From: an uncultured Nitrospirota bacterium
Lineage (GTDB): Bacteria > CG2-30-53-67
Direction: 5' to 3'
Assembly: GCA_947259355.1 (NCBI GenBank)
Contig: CAMYMF010000006.1
Coordinates: 1 to 64,000, forward strand
DNA length: 64,000 nt
Under the pieces are notes generated by a model. It made no database searches, was not told the DNA's origin, and was given only the letters and a program-made list of their open reading frames with translations. Shown one piece after another: positions 55,666 through 63,247 of the stretch. Positions within the stretch are counted from its first letter, which is position 1, and each line of letters opens with the position of its first letter. The translations under genes and the position numbers were made by a program.

Positions 55666-57168
55666 ATGGGTCTGCTTCAGCATGTGAATCGGAGTCTCAA
55701 ATTCCGATTGGTCCTTTTTGTCGTCCTCATTCTAACACTCACCATTGGTGTTTTCTCGTATTATCTCCTGAAGATCCAGCGGAACCAGCTGATAGATGTT
55801 ACCCAAGAGAAGCTGAATGACGTTGCCGACGCCATCGAAAAATCGATCCAGACATCCATGGAGGTCGGCCGCAGTCAGGACGTCAAGCGGATCATCGCAT
55901 CGATCGGTTCCCTGCCTGATCTGCAGCAAGTAAGGATTTTCTCCAAACGGGGGGTGATTCTCATTTCCAGCGACCCGGAGGAAGTGGGTGCCCTGATCGC
56001 AAGGGAAGACCTGGCCTTCTTTCATCGGCAAAAGTTTTCCACCATCTACGATGCCAAACTCTTGAAAGAGCCGGTTTTCAGGATTATCCGGCCCATCATG
56101 AACGAGCCCCGCTGTTACCGCTGCCACGGCGCCAACCCGAACCAGATTAACGGTGTGCTTGAAGTGAATGTCTCCATGCAGAAAGTTCACGAAAGGATGG
56201 CTTCGGTGAAGAGATTCATGGCGAGCTCGACACTGGTCACGCTTGCCGTGCTGATGGTCTCCCTTCTCTTCCTGGTGTCCCATCTGGTCAACCGGCCCAT
56301 CCAGAGCCTGATCACAACCATGCGCAAAGCGGAACGGGGGGACATGACCGCTCGGGCAGTCCCCGACGACACGCTCGAATTCGGGGAGCTGGGGCGTAAT
56401 TTCAATTCAATGATCACAAGACTGCAGAAGGCACAGCTGGACCTGGAGGAGATGCACGCGCAGCAGATGGAGCGGGTGGACCGCTTCGCGACGATCGGGG
56501 AGCTGGCTGCGGGCATCGCCCATGAAATCAAGAACCCCATCGCCGGTATCGGAGGCGCCATACAGATTCTCATGGAGGATTTCCCCCGCAACGACCATCG
56601 ACGGGAAATCTTTGAAGAGATCCTGAAACAGATCGACCGGATCGATCAGGACATCAAAGACCTTTTGAGCTACGCCCGAACGGCCAAACCGACGCTCGAA
56701 GAACACGACATCAACAAGGTGATCCAGCAGGCCCTTTTCCTCATCCGTGATCGGGCAGCCCAGCAGCGGGTGGAGGTACTCACCGAATTGAGTTCAAATA
56801 TTCCACCCCTCGAGATCGATGAGAAGCAGATCCAGCAGGTGTTGGTAAACCTAGGCTTGAATGCCATTCAAGCCATGCCGAATGGCGGTGCCCTAAAGAT
56901 CAGCTCTTCCATAGACGATGTCTCCCAGGATCCGATGTTTGCGAAGATTCTGGTGGAAGATACGGGACGCGGGATTTTCCCCAAGAATATCTCAAGAATC
57001 TTTACGCCGTTCTTTACGACCCGTCATACCGGAACCGGCCTGGGGCTGCCTATCAGCCAGAAGATCATGAACCATCACCACGGCACCATCGAAGTCAAGA
57101 GCAAGCCCGGCGACGGCACCTGCTTCACGCTAAGACTGCCGTTAACACGGGCTCGTTCTATGGCATGA
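55666..57168 (+). CDS. Sensor histidine kinase with a periplasmic c-type haem motif
   Basis: 500 residues. TM1 (about 13-33), a periplasmic domain of about 150 residues, TM2 (about 185-205), HAMP, then HisKA with phospho-His286 (AAGIAHEIKNP) and a full HATPase (VNLGLNAIQAMP, VEDTGRGIF, GTGLGLPIS). The periplasmic domain ends with CYRCH (C150-H154) in PRCYRCHGANP, a covalent haem site close to TM2, typical of redox- or gas-sensing kinases of electron-transferring bacteria. No receiver is attached; the NtrC-type regulator and single receiver downstream are candidates. First gene of the island. Confidence 0.93.
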   Translation: MGLLQHVNRSLKFRLVLFVVLILTLTIGVFSYYLLKIQRNQLIDVTQEKLNDVADAIEKSIQTSMEVGRSQDVKRIIASIGSLPDLQQVRIFSKRGVILISSDPEEVGALIAREDLAFFHRQKFSTIYDAKLLKEPVFRIIRPIMNEPRCYRCHGANPNQINGVLEVNVSMQKVHERMASVKRFMASSTLVTLAVLMVSLLFLVSHLVNRPIQSLITTMRKAERGDMTARAVPDDTLEFGELGRNFNSMITRLQKAQLDLEEMHAQQMERVDRFATIGELAAGIAHEIKNPIAGIGGAIQILMEDFPRNDHRREIFEEILKQIDRIDQDIKDLLSYARTAKPTLEEHDINKVIQQALFLIRDRAAQQRVEVLTELSSNIPPLEIDEKQIQQVLVNLGLNAIQAMPNGGALKISSSIDDVSQDPMFAKILVEDTGRGIFPKNISRIFTPFFTTRHTGTGLGLPISQKIMNHHHGTIEVKSKPGDGTCFTLRLPLTRARSMA

Positions 57169-57180
57169 GGAGCTGACAGG

Positions 57181-57534
57181 GTGCACTCCGAGAAAAGAAA
57201 CTGGCCTCGGGTTCCGCTGTCGGTCACTGTAACTTATCGGGTGGACGGCCACGACAGAGAGGGAACTTACGAAGTGAAATCAGTCAATGTGAGCGAGGGC
57301 GGCATCTTCATCGCCACTGAGCTGCCCCTGGGGCTGGGGACGGAAGTACATCTCGAGTTTCACCTCCCAAATCAGAGCGAATCCATTCAGGCTTCCGGCA
57401 GGGTCGTCTGGTGCGGCCGGACGGAAACAGTGGGTGGGGCGATGGTCCTGGGAAAAGGCATTCAGTTCACGGATTGTACGGAGCGGTGTCGTCGGCACTT
57501 GGCGGATTATGTTAGTCAATTCCGTAGTTCTTAG
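57181..57534 (+). CDS. PilZ-domain protein
   Basis: 117 residues. An Arg-rich N-terminal RNWPRVPL (the RxxxR c-di-GMP switch motif, here R-x3-R) and NVSEGGIFI (D/NxSxxG) are the two cyclic-di-GMP contacts. A complete minimal PilZ barrel follows. GTG start with GAGGAG nine bases before it, twelve bases after the kinase stop. It may couple c-di-GMP to the signalling island. The last 26 bases overlap the next gene. Confidence 0.88.
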   Translation: MHSEKRNWPRVPLSVTVTYRVDGHDREGTYEVKSVNVSEGGIFIATELPLGLGTEVHLEFHLPNQSESIQASGRVVWCGRTETVGGAMVLGKGIQFTDCTERCRRHLADYVSQFRSS

Positions 57535-59218
57535 AGAAAGGCTGCTGCGGTGCACCAGGCCCGGGCGCTGGGTCCGTGGTGCCCTGGCAGCGCTGATCGC
57601 CTTGGCCTTGCAGCACGTCGGCTGCGGGAATCCACCGGTGAGCCCGCCCGATAACGGCAGACAGGTCATCACCATCGGCGGGTCCGCCGCGGCCGCACCC
57701 ATCGTGAACGCGCTGGTAGAAGCTTACCTGCGTGAGCAACCAGGCGACAAAATCCAGCTTCTGTTAAATGTCCACTCGACCGGCGGTATTCTGGGGGTGG
57801 CGGACGGCAACCTCGATATTGGCGTGGTGTCGCGGTCGCTCACCCCGCAAGAAGAGAAGTATGCGCTGCTCCGCTATCCGTTTGCCCTGGACATGGTCGT
57901 CTTTGCAATCCATCGGGACGTGCCGTTGGCCGAACTCTCCACGCGGGAAGTGCTGGAGATCTATTCTGGAAGAATCGCAAACTGGAAAGAACTGGGCGGA
58001 CCCGATCTGGCGATTGCCGTACTCGACCGGCCGGAGCACTCCTCGGCGAAGCAGGCGCTGCGTCAATCGCTGTTCGGCAGAGATTTTTCCTTTCGGCAGG
58101 ATGCCCTGGTCTTAGAGCGCGTCAGTCAAATGGACGATGCCCTCCAGACCATTCCCGGCAGCATCGGCTATACGTCTTACAGCAATCTTCTGGCACGGAA
58201 ATTTGATATCCCCCTGCTGCGCCTGGATGGCACGCTGCCGACGGTTTGGAACCTTGAACGGGGCCTCAGCAAAACCTCTCGGCAATATGCCTTCGTCATC
58301 AAGGGGCGCCCGGAGCACTTGGTCGAGCGCTTCTTGAACTTCGTGTACGGCCGGACGGCTCAGGAGATCATCCGAGCCAAAGGACTGGTTCCTGAACGGC
58401 GCAAAGTGACTATCGCCTTTGCCCCAGAAATCAACCTCATGGAACAGGAGACCCGCTACATCCCGCTGTTCAACTATCTCTACCGAAAGACCGGCATCGT
58501 CATCGATATGAAATATGCAGCCAGCTATTCTCACCTCATCCACGATCTCGTAACCAAGAGGTTTGACGGGGCCCTGCTTGGAAGCTTCGCCTACGGCCTG
58601 ATCAACGCGCAGGCGCCCCTGGAAGTTCTGGGGCGGCCCGTGATCAATGGCCAGAGCTTCTACACGGGAATTCTATTCGTCCGAAAGGACAGCGGCATTA
58701 AGACGCTCCAGGATCTTCGGGGCAAGACATTCAGCTTCGTCGACCGGGCCACGACGGCAGGGTACCTGTTCCCCATGCTCTATTTCAAACAGCACGGCAT
58801 CAGCGTACCGGAAGAGTACTTTGGGAAGACCCTTTTCTCGGGAAGTCACGATGCCTCCATCATGGCGGTCCTGAACGGAAAAGCCGACGCGGCAGCCGCC
58901 AAGGACCTCGTCTTGATGCGGGTGGGTGAAAAAGATGTCCGGGTGGCCCTCGACCTCCTCATGCTGGCCACGTCTCTGCCGGTACCCACCAATGGCCTCT
59001 GCGTCAGCCAGAGCCTCGATTGGGATTTGAAGGAGGATATACAAAAGGCACTCCTGGCCATGGAAGAGGATCCGGAGGGACGGCAAGTGCTGCAACGCTT
59101 CGGTGCCGAACGTTTCCTCCCCACGACGCACCGGGATTACCAGAACCTCTATGTCATGCTGAAAGAACTCGACGTCGACCCCTCAACGTATTTGAGTGGG
59201 CCAAGAGCTGCCCCTTGA
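57509..59218 (+). CDS. Double periplasmic-binding lipoprotein: PstS-like plus PhnD-like
   Basis: 569 residues. A signal helix (about 25-38) ends at a possible lipobox HVGC. Domain 1 (about 50-300) is PstS-like: TIGGSAAAAPIVNALVEAY, NVHSTGGILGVADGNLDIGVVSRSLT, YSGRIANWKELGGPDLAIAVLDR. Domain 2 (about 305-565) is a PhnD-like binding domain: TIAFAPEINLMEQETRYIPLFNYL, RGKTFSFVDRATTAGYLFPMLYF. No permease or ATPase genes follow; instead a sensor without ATPase does. It looks like a ligand-binding signal input rather than a transporter part. The start is not certain. Confidence 0.8.
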   Translation: MLVNSVVLRERLLRCTRPGRWVRGALAALIALALQHVGCGNPPVSPPDNGRQVITIGGSAAAAPIVNALVEAYLREQPGDKIQLLLNVHSTGGILGVADGNLDIGVVSRSLTPQEEKYALLRYPFALDMVVFAIHRDVPLAELSTREVLEIYSGRIANWKELGGPDLAIAVLDRPEHSSAKQALRQSLFGRDFSFRQDALVLERVSQMDDALQTIPGSIGYTSYSNLLARKFDIPLLRLDGTLPTVWNLERGLSKTSRQYAFVIKGRPEHLVERFLNFVYGRTAQEIIRAKGLVPERRKVTIAFAPEINLMEQETRYIPLFNYLYRKTGIVIDMKYAASYSHLIHDLVTKRFDGALLGSFAYGLINAQAPLEVLGRPVINGQSFYTGILFVRKDSGIKTLQDLRGKTFSFVDRATTAGYLFPMLYFKQHGISVPEEYFGKTLFSGSHDASIMAVLNGKADAAAAKDLVLMRVGEKDVRVALDLLMLATSLPVPTNGLCVSQSLDWDLKEDIQKALLAMEEDPEGRQVLQRFGAERFLPTTHRDYQNLYVMLKELDVDPSTYLSGPRAAP

Positions 59219-59238
59219 ACCGAGACCGAAGAGAAGCG

Positions 59239-61014
59239 ATGGTTTATCCAAATACACCGAATTCGGCCAAGGCTGTCACAGGGTTGCTTGAACCCTGGCG
59301 GAAAGCCAGTATTCGAACCAAGGTGTTAATTCCGTTCCTGGCCATCTTCGTAATTTCAATGCTTCTAGGCACCTACTACTTTCTGCACGTCGTGCTGCAG
59401 CTGATCGAATCCCGAATAGAGGAGCAGCTCCACACCAGTGCATCCCGCATTACCGAGGAGCTTTTTCAGCAAGAGCAGCGTATTTTGCACCATGCGCAAA
59501 ACATGGTGGAAATCAAACTCCTGGCCGATCAGACACCGGACACCAATCAGGCCAGACTGCTGCAGATCCATGAACTGCAGGCCCTGCGCACCGGGAGCAT
59601 CCGATTTCTTGGTGTTTACGGAAAGGATCTCTCTTCGGCAGACCCGCTGCGTCCCCTGGTACAAAAAGGGCTGCGGGGCCTTCGATTAACGGGTCTCATT
59701 CGACGCGAGGCACCGGCCGGCCTGTCGTGGCATCTGGTGGGAGTGGCCCCAGTTCCCGCACCGCAATGGACGGTGGAAGTGGTCCTCCTGGAAACCGTGC
59801 TGGACCGGAGCTTTCTCGAGGAAGTGGGAAGACCTTTCGGTGCAGACATCGCCCTCTACGATCGTCAGGGCGCCCTCATGGCACAGACCCTATATGAAAC
59901 GCGCGACACAGAAGTGGCCAACTTGAAATCATGGGTGAAATCGACAGCCCCGCTTCCCGCGGAAACCCGTTTGCTTATGCCGGAGATGCTGGACGTCGGC
60001 GGCACCCCTTACAAGGCCATCCTGGCGCCTTTAACCTTCAATTACGAACCAGCCGGTACGGTAGCCATTATGATACCGGTGAAAGGGTTTCTCTCGACGC
60101 AAGCTCTGGTCATTGGGCAGGCCCTGGCCTATGCGATGATCATCATTGTCGCCATGAGTCTGCTCTATCTCCTGATCGTGCGGGGCATCACAGTCCCGCT
60201 GAAAGCACTTGAGAAAGGTGCAGAGCGAATGATGGCCGGCGCGCCGGTTGAGATCATTGAGACCCGCTCTGGCGATGAAGTGGGCACGCTCACACGCACT
60301 TTTAACGAGATGTCCCGGTCCCTGCAGCACCGGGAAAAGGAACTGAGAGTCAAAGCCCGGGAGTTCAAAAACAAGACAGAGGAACTCAATGCCATTCTGG
60401 AGCACATGGCCGACAGCGTTGTCGTCTTGAACCGAGACTACCGGATCGAATATATGAACCGGGCTGCCGTAAAGGCCTTCGACGAGAGGGTGGGGGAAAT
60501 ATGCTATGACGTGTTTTATGGCAAGGACGAACCCTGCCACCCCTGCTCCATTGATGAGATTCTTCGGAAGAAGCGGCCCGTTTATCAGTACAGTTCCGCC
60601 GATCCTCGCGGTAAGCATTATGAAGTAATTGCGCAACCATTGCATCAGGTCAACGGCGAAGACAAGGTGATAACAATACGACGGGACATCACAGAGCAGC
60701 GGCAGCGTGCGGCGGAGAAACGAAAGATGGAAAAGAAGATTCAGCAAGAACGCCTCGCCGCTATCCAGCAAGTGGTGGTGAGCATTAAACACACGGTGAA
60801 CAATTCGCTGACGGCCATCTTCGGGTCTCTGGAGCTGCTCAAACGGGAGGACTGCCCGCTTTCCGACAAAGAACGGGAAATCGTGGGCATCATCGAATCG
60901 GAATCGGACAAGATCAAGAGTGTTGTCTCCAAGCTGTCGACCATCACCGACCCGGTGGTAACGCACTACACGGAGGATGTGACCATGATCGACCTGGATG
61001 ATGCGTCGGTCTGA
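59239..61014 (+). CDS. Membrane sensor with HAMP, PAS and HisKA-like domain but no ATPase domain
   Basis: 591 residues. TM1 (about 30-50), a large extracytoplasmic cache-like sensor, TM2 (about 290-315), HAMP (ITVPLKALEKGAERMMAG), a PAS domain with a Cys pair (PCHPCS), a coiled linker and an H-box QVVVSIKHTVNNSLTAIFGS with His518. Only 73 residues follow, ending MIDLDDASV; no N, G1 or G2 box is present, and no other frame supplies one before the next gene. It must be phosphorylated by another kinase or act as a phosphatase/scaffold. The haem kinase upstream is the nearest possible donor. Start ATG at 59239. Confidence 0.85.
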   Translation: MVYPNTPNSAKAVTGLLEPWRKASIRTKVLIPFLAIFVISMLLGTYYFLHVVLQLIESRIEEQLHTSASRITEELFQQEQRILHHAQNMVEIKLLADQTPDTNQARLLQIHELQALRTGSIRFLGVYGKDLSSADPLRPLVQKGLRGLRLTGLIRREAPAGLSWHLVGVAPVPAPQWTVEVVLLETVLDRSFLEEVGRPFGADIALYDRQGALMAQTLYETRDTEVANLKSWVKSTAPLPAETRLLMPEMLDVGGTPYKAILAPLTFNYEPAGTVAIMIPVKGFLSTQALVIGQALAYAMIIIVAMSLLYLLIVRGITVPLKALEKGAERMMAGAPVEIIETRSGDEVGTLTRTFNEMSRSLQHREKELRVKAREFKNKTEELNAILEHMADSVVVLNRDYRIEYMNRAAVKAFDERVGEICYDVFYGKDEPCHPCSIDEILRKKRPVYQYSSADPRGKHYEVIAQPLHQVNGEDKVITIRRDITEQRQRAAEKRKMEKKIQQERLAAIQQVVVSIKHTVNNSLTAIFGSLELLKREDCPLSDKEREIVGIIESESDKIKSVVSKLSTITDPVVTHYTEDVTMIDLDDASV

Positions 61015-61102
61015 TTTTCTCTGCCGACAACTGGGTGACGCCCTGCGTACCCGACGCAGGCACGGCCGGTCTTGAAGGACCTGCAACAAGGAGTGAACCG
61101 AT

Positions 61103-62473
61103 ATGGCCAAAGCAAGAATTCTTGTCGTGGACGACGAAAAACTGATCCGCTGGTCGCTGAAGGAGAATCTGGAAAAGGAGAACTACGAAGTCTACACCGC
61201 CAGCACCGGCGAAGAAGCGCTGGCACTGATCCATGAGGAATTGCCGGATCTGATTCTCCAGGACATAAAACTCCCAGGTATCAGTGGCCTTGAGATTTTG
61301 GAGGAAGTGAAGAAACTGCGGGAGGAGTCTCTGGTCATCATGATGACGGCCTATGGGGACGTCAACACCTCCGTGAAAGCCATGAAACTCGGCGCGTATG
61401 ACTTCGTGGAAAAACCGTTCGTATTCGACAAACTGAAGCTCACCATTGCCAAGGCTCTCGAAACGGTCAACCTCAAGAAGGAGGTCCATGTTTTCAAGAG
61501 TCAGCAGAAGGCCCAGTTCCGGCTAAACAATGTGGTGGGCCAATCCGAGTCCATGCAGCGGGTGTTCCAGATGGTGGAGAAACTCTCCCGAAGTGATGCC
61601 ACGACGGTCCTTCTGCAGGGCGAGAGCGGCACGGGGAAGGACGTCATTGCAAGGGCCATTCATTACCAGAGCCGTCGGGCGGAGGCGCCGTATATGGAGA
61701 TCAACTGCACCTCCCTGCCTGACACCCTCATTGAGAGTGAGCTGTTTGGACATGAAAAAGGCGCGTTCACCGACGCGAAGGCTATGAAGAAGGGCCTCTT
61801 CGAATTGACCGACGGCGGCACGATTCTTCTGGACGAAATCGGGGACATGCCCTTGAGCACCCAGTCCAAACTGCTGCGAGTGATCGAAAACAAAGCCTTC
61901 AAGCGCCTCGGTGGCGTCAAGGATATTGTCGTCGATGTAAGAATCATCGCTGCGACGAACAAAGACCTGCAACAGGCATCCCTCGAAGGCGGCTTTCGGG
62001 AGGATCTGTTTTATCGCCTGAAAGTGTTCCCCATCTATCTGCCCCCCTTGAGGGAACGATCGGAAGATATTCCTCTGCTGGTACGGCATTTCATCACGAC
62101 ATTTAATCAGGAATTCAAGAAGAACGTGCGGGGTATCTCCCCGGAGGCCGCGGAGATGATGATGGCCTACCGCTGGCCCGGAAACGTTCGGGAACTGAAG
62201 AACGTTATCGAACGGGCGATTATCCTCGAAAGCGAAGAGGTGATTCTGCCCGAGCATCTGCCCCTGGAAGTGGTCCGACCTGAGCTGACCACGAATCCCC
62301 AGGGCGCGTCCATTCAGCTACCCGCCGAAGGGGTCTCGCTGACGGAAGTCGAAAAAGAGCTCATCCAGCAGGCCTTGGCCACTTCCAAAGGCAACCAGGT
62401 CCATGCAGCCAAATTACTCGGCATGAGTCGCGACACCCTCCGGTACCGGATGAAGAAATACGATCTGCTTTAG
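61103..62473 (+). CDS. Sigma-54-dependent response regulator (NtrC family)
   Basis: 456 residues. Receiver with phospho-Asp54 (LILQDIKLPG), AAA+ domain with Walker A GESGTGKD (173-180), the sigma-54 contact loop GAFTDA (220-225; consensus GAFTGA), Walker B LLDEIGD, and a Fis-type HTH (AAKLLGMSRDTLRYRMKKY). It activates sigma-54 promoters with RpoN (44 kb). AAGGAGTG before the ATG. It follows the sensor by 88 bases, which contain a small GC hairpin. Likely target genes include its own neighbours; no clear -24/-12 promoter was found in the island. Confidence 0.95.
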   Translation: MAKARILVVDDEKLIRWSLKENLEKENYEVYTASTGEEALALIHEELPDLILQDIKLPGISGLEILEEVKKLREESLVIMMTAYGDVNTSVKAMKLGAYDFVEKPFVFDKLKLTIAKALETVNLKKEVHVFKSQQKAQFRLNNVVGQSESMQRVFQMVEKLSRSDATTVLLQGESGTGKDVIARAIHYQSRRAEAPYMEINCTSLPDTLIESELFGHEKGAFTDAKAMKKGLFELTDGGTILLDEIGDMPLSTQSKLLRVIENKAFKRLGGVKDIVVDVRIIAATNKDLQQASLEGGFREDLFYRLKVFPIYLPPLRERSEDIPLLVRHFITTFNQEFKKNVRGISPEAAEMMMAYRWPGNVRELKNVIERAIILESEEVILPEHLPLEVVRPELTTNPQGASIQLPAEGVSLTEVEKELIQQALATSKGNQVHAAKLLGMSRDTLRYRMKKYDLL

Positions 62474-62869
62474 TCCGAATATTGCATGAGTGATTTGCAC
62501 TGCGGCGTCATCACGAATCGGCCTGCCGTACAGACACCGGGGACGTAGACAATCTGGACGGCCGTGCCGATAAAGTCGCAGAGATGATGCGATGGCTATA
62601 CGACACAGGGCCTGGTTCACAGACGCCTGTTGGTCACACCGCTGTTGGGGCATGCGGGCTGATCCACTCCCTGCGCCAAAACCCGATAGAAAAATATCCC
62701 CAATTAGAACATTTTACTCTTGAAAAGACAAGAATTTGAATATAAACTGCTGCCCATTGTATTGATTAGCGGTGTATATTTGCGTGTCCTCCATCGTGGT
62801 TCGAGAATCACCGACTGGTACTTGTGTGCTGTCGCCCCTGCAGACAGACCTTGCAAAAAGGACCCGCAC
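62474..62869 (+). promoter_or_regulatory. Intergenic region with a candidate promoter for the receiver and cytochrome genes
   Basis: 396 bases without a credible gene. At 62720-62748, TTGAAA and TAAACT are 17 bases apart in an AT-rich stretch unlike the surroundings, a likely sigma-70 promoter. An open frame from 62720 continues into the receiver but its first 50 residues match nothing. No terminator hairpin was recognised after the NtrC-type gene. Confidence 0.45.
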
Positions 62870-63247
62870 GTGCATAAGAAAATCCTCGTCGTCGATGATG
62901 AAAAGCTTGTCCGATGGACAATCCAGCAATCCATGGGGAAACAGAATGTCCGAGTGGTTTCTGCCGCAACAGGTGCGGAAGCCATGGCGAAGCTCCAGGA
63001 AGAACGTTTTGACATCGTCATCACCGATTTCGTCATGCCCGGCTTCAATGGAATTGAAGTGGCTCGGCGGGCCCGGGAACTGCAACCGGAAAGCAAAATT
63101 GTCATGATCACCGCCCACGAGACGATTCTGGACCGCAACGAGGTCGAACAGGCGGGGGTGAGCAGCATTATAAACAAACCCTTCATGATCAGCGAGGTCC
63201 GGAACATCATCTCCGATCTCCTGTCGGAAAAAAGAGACGCTGTATAA
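62870..63247 (+). CDS. Single-domain response regulator
   Basis: 125 residues, a receiver only. Acidic pocket DD (9-10), phospho-Asp53 (ITDFVMPGFNG), Thr/Ala switch MITAHE and Lys in INKPF are all present. No output domain. GTG start with AAAAAGGA about eleven bases upstream fits the family N-terminus (HKKILVVDDEK). It could relay phosphate between the two sensors or act by protein contact. Its stop overlaps the cytochrome start (TAATG), so the two are coupled. Confidence 0.9.
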   Translation: MHKKILVVDDEKLVRWTIQQSMGKQNVRVVSAATGAEAMAKLQEERFDIVITDFVMPGFNGIEVARRARELQPESKIVMITAHETILDRNEVEQAGVSSIINKPFMISEVRNIISDLLSEKRDAV

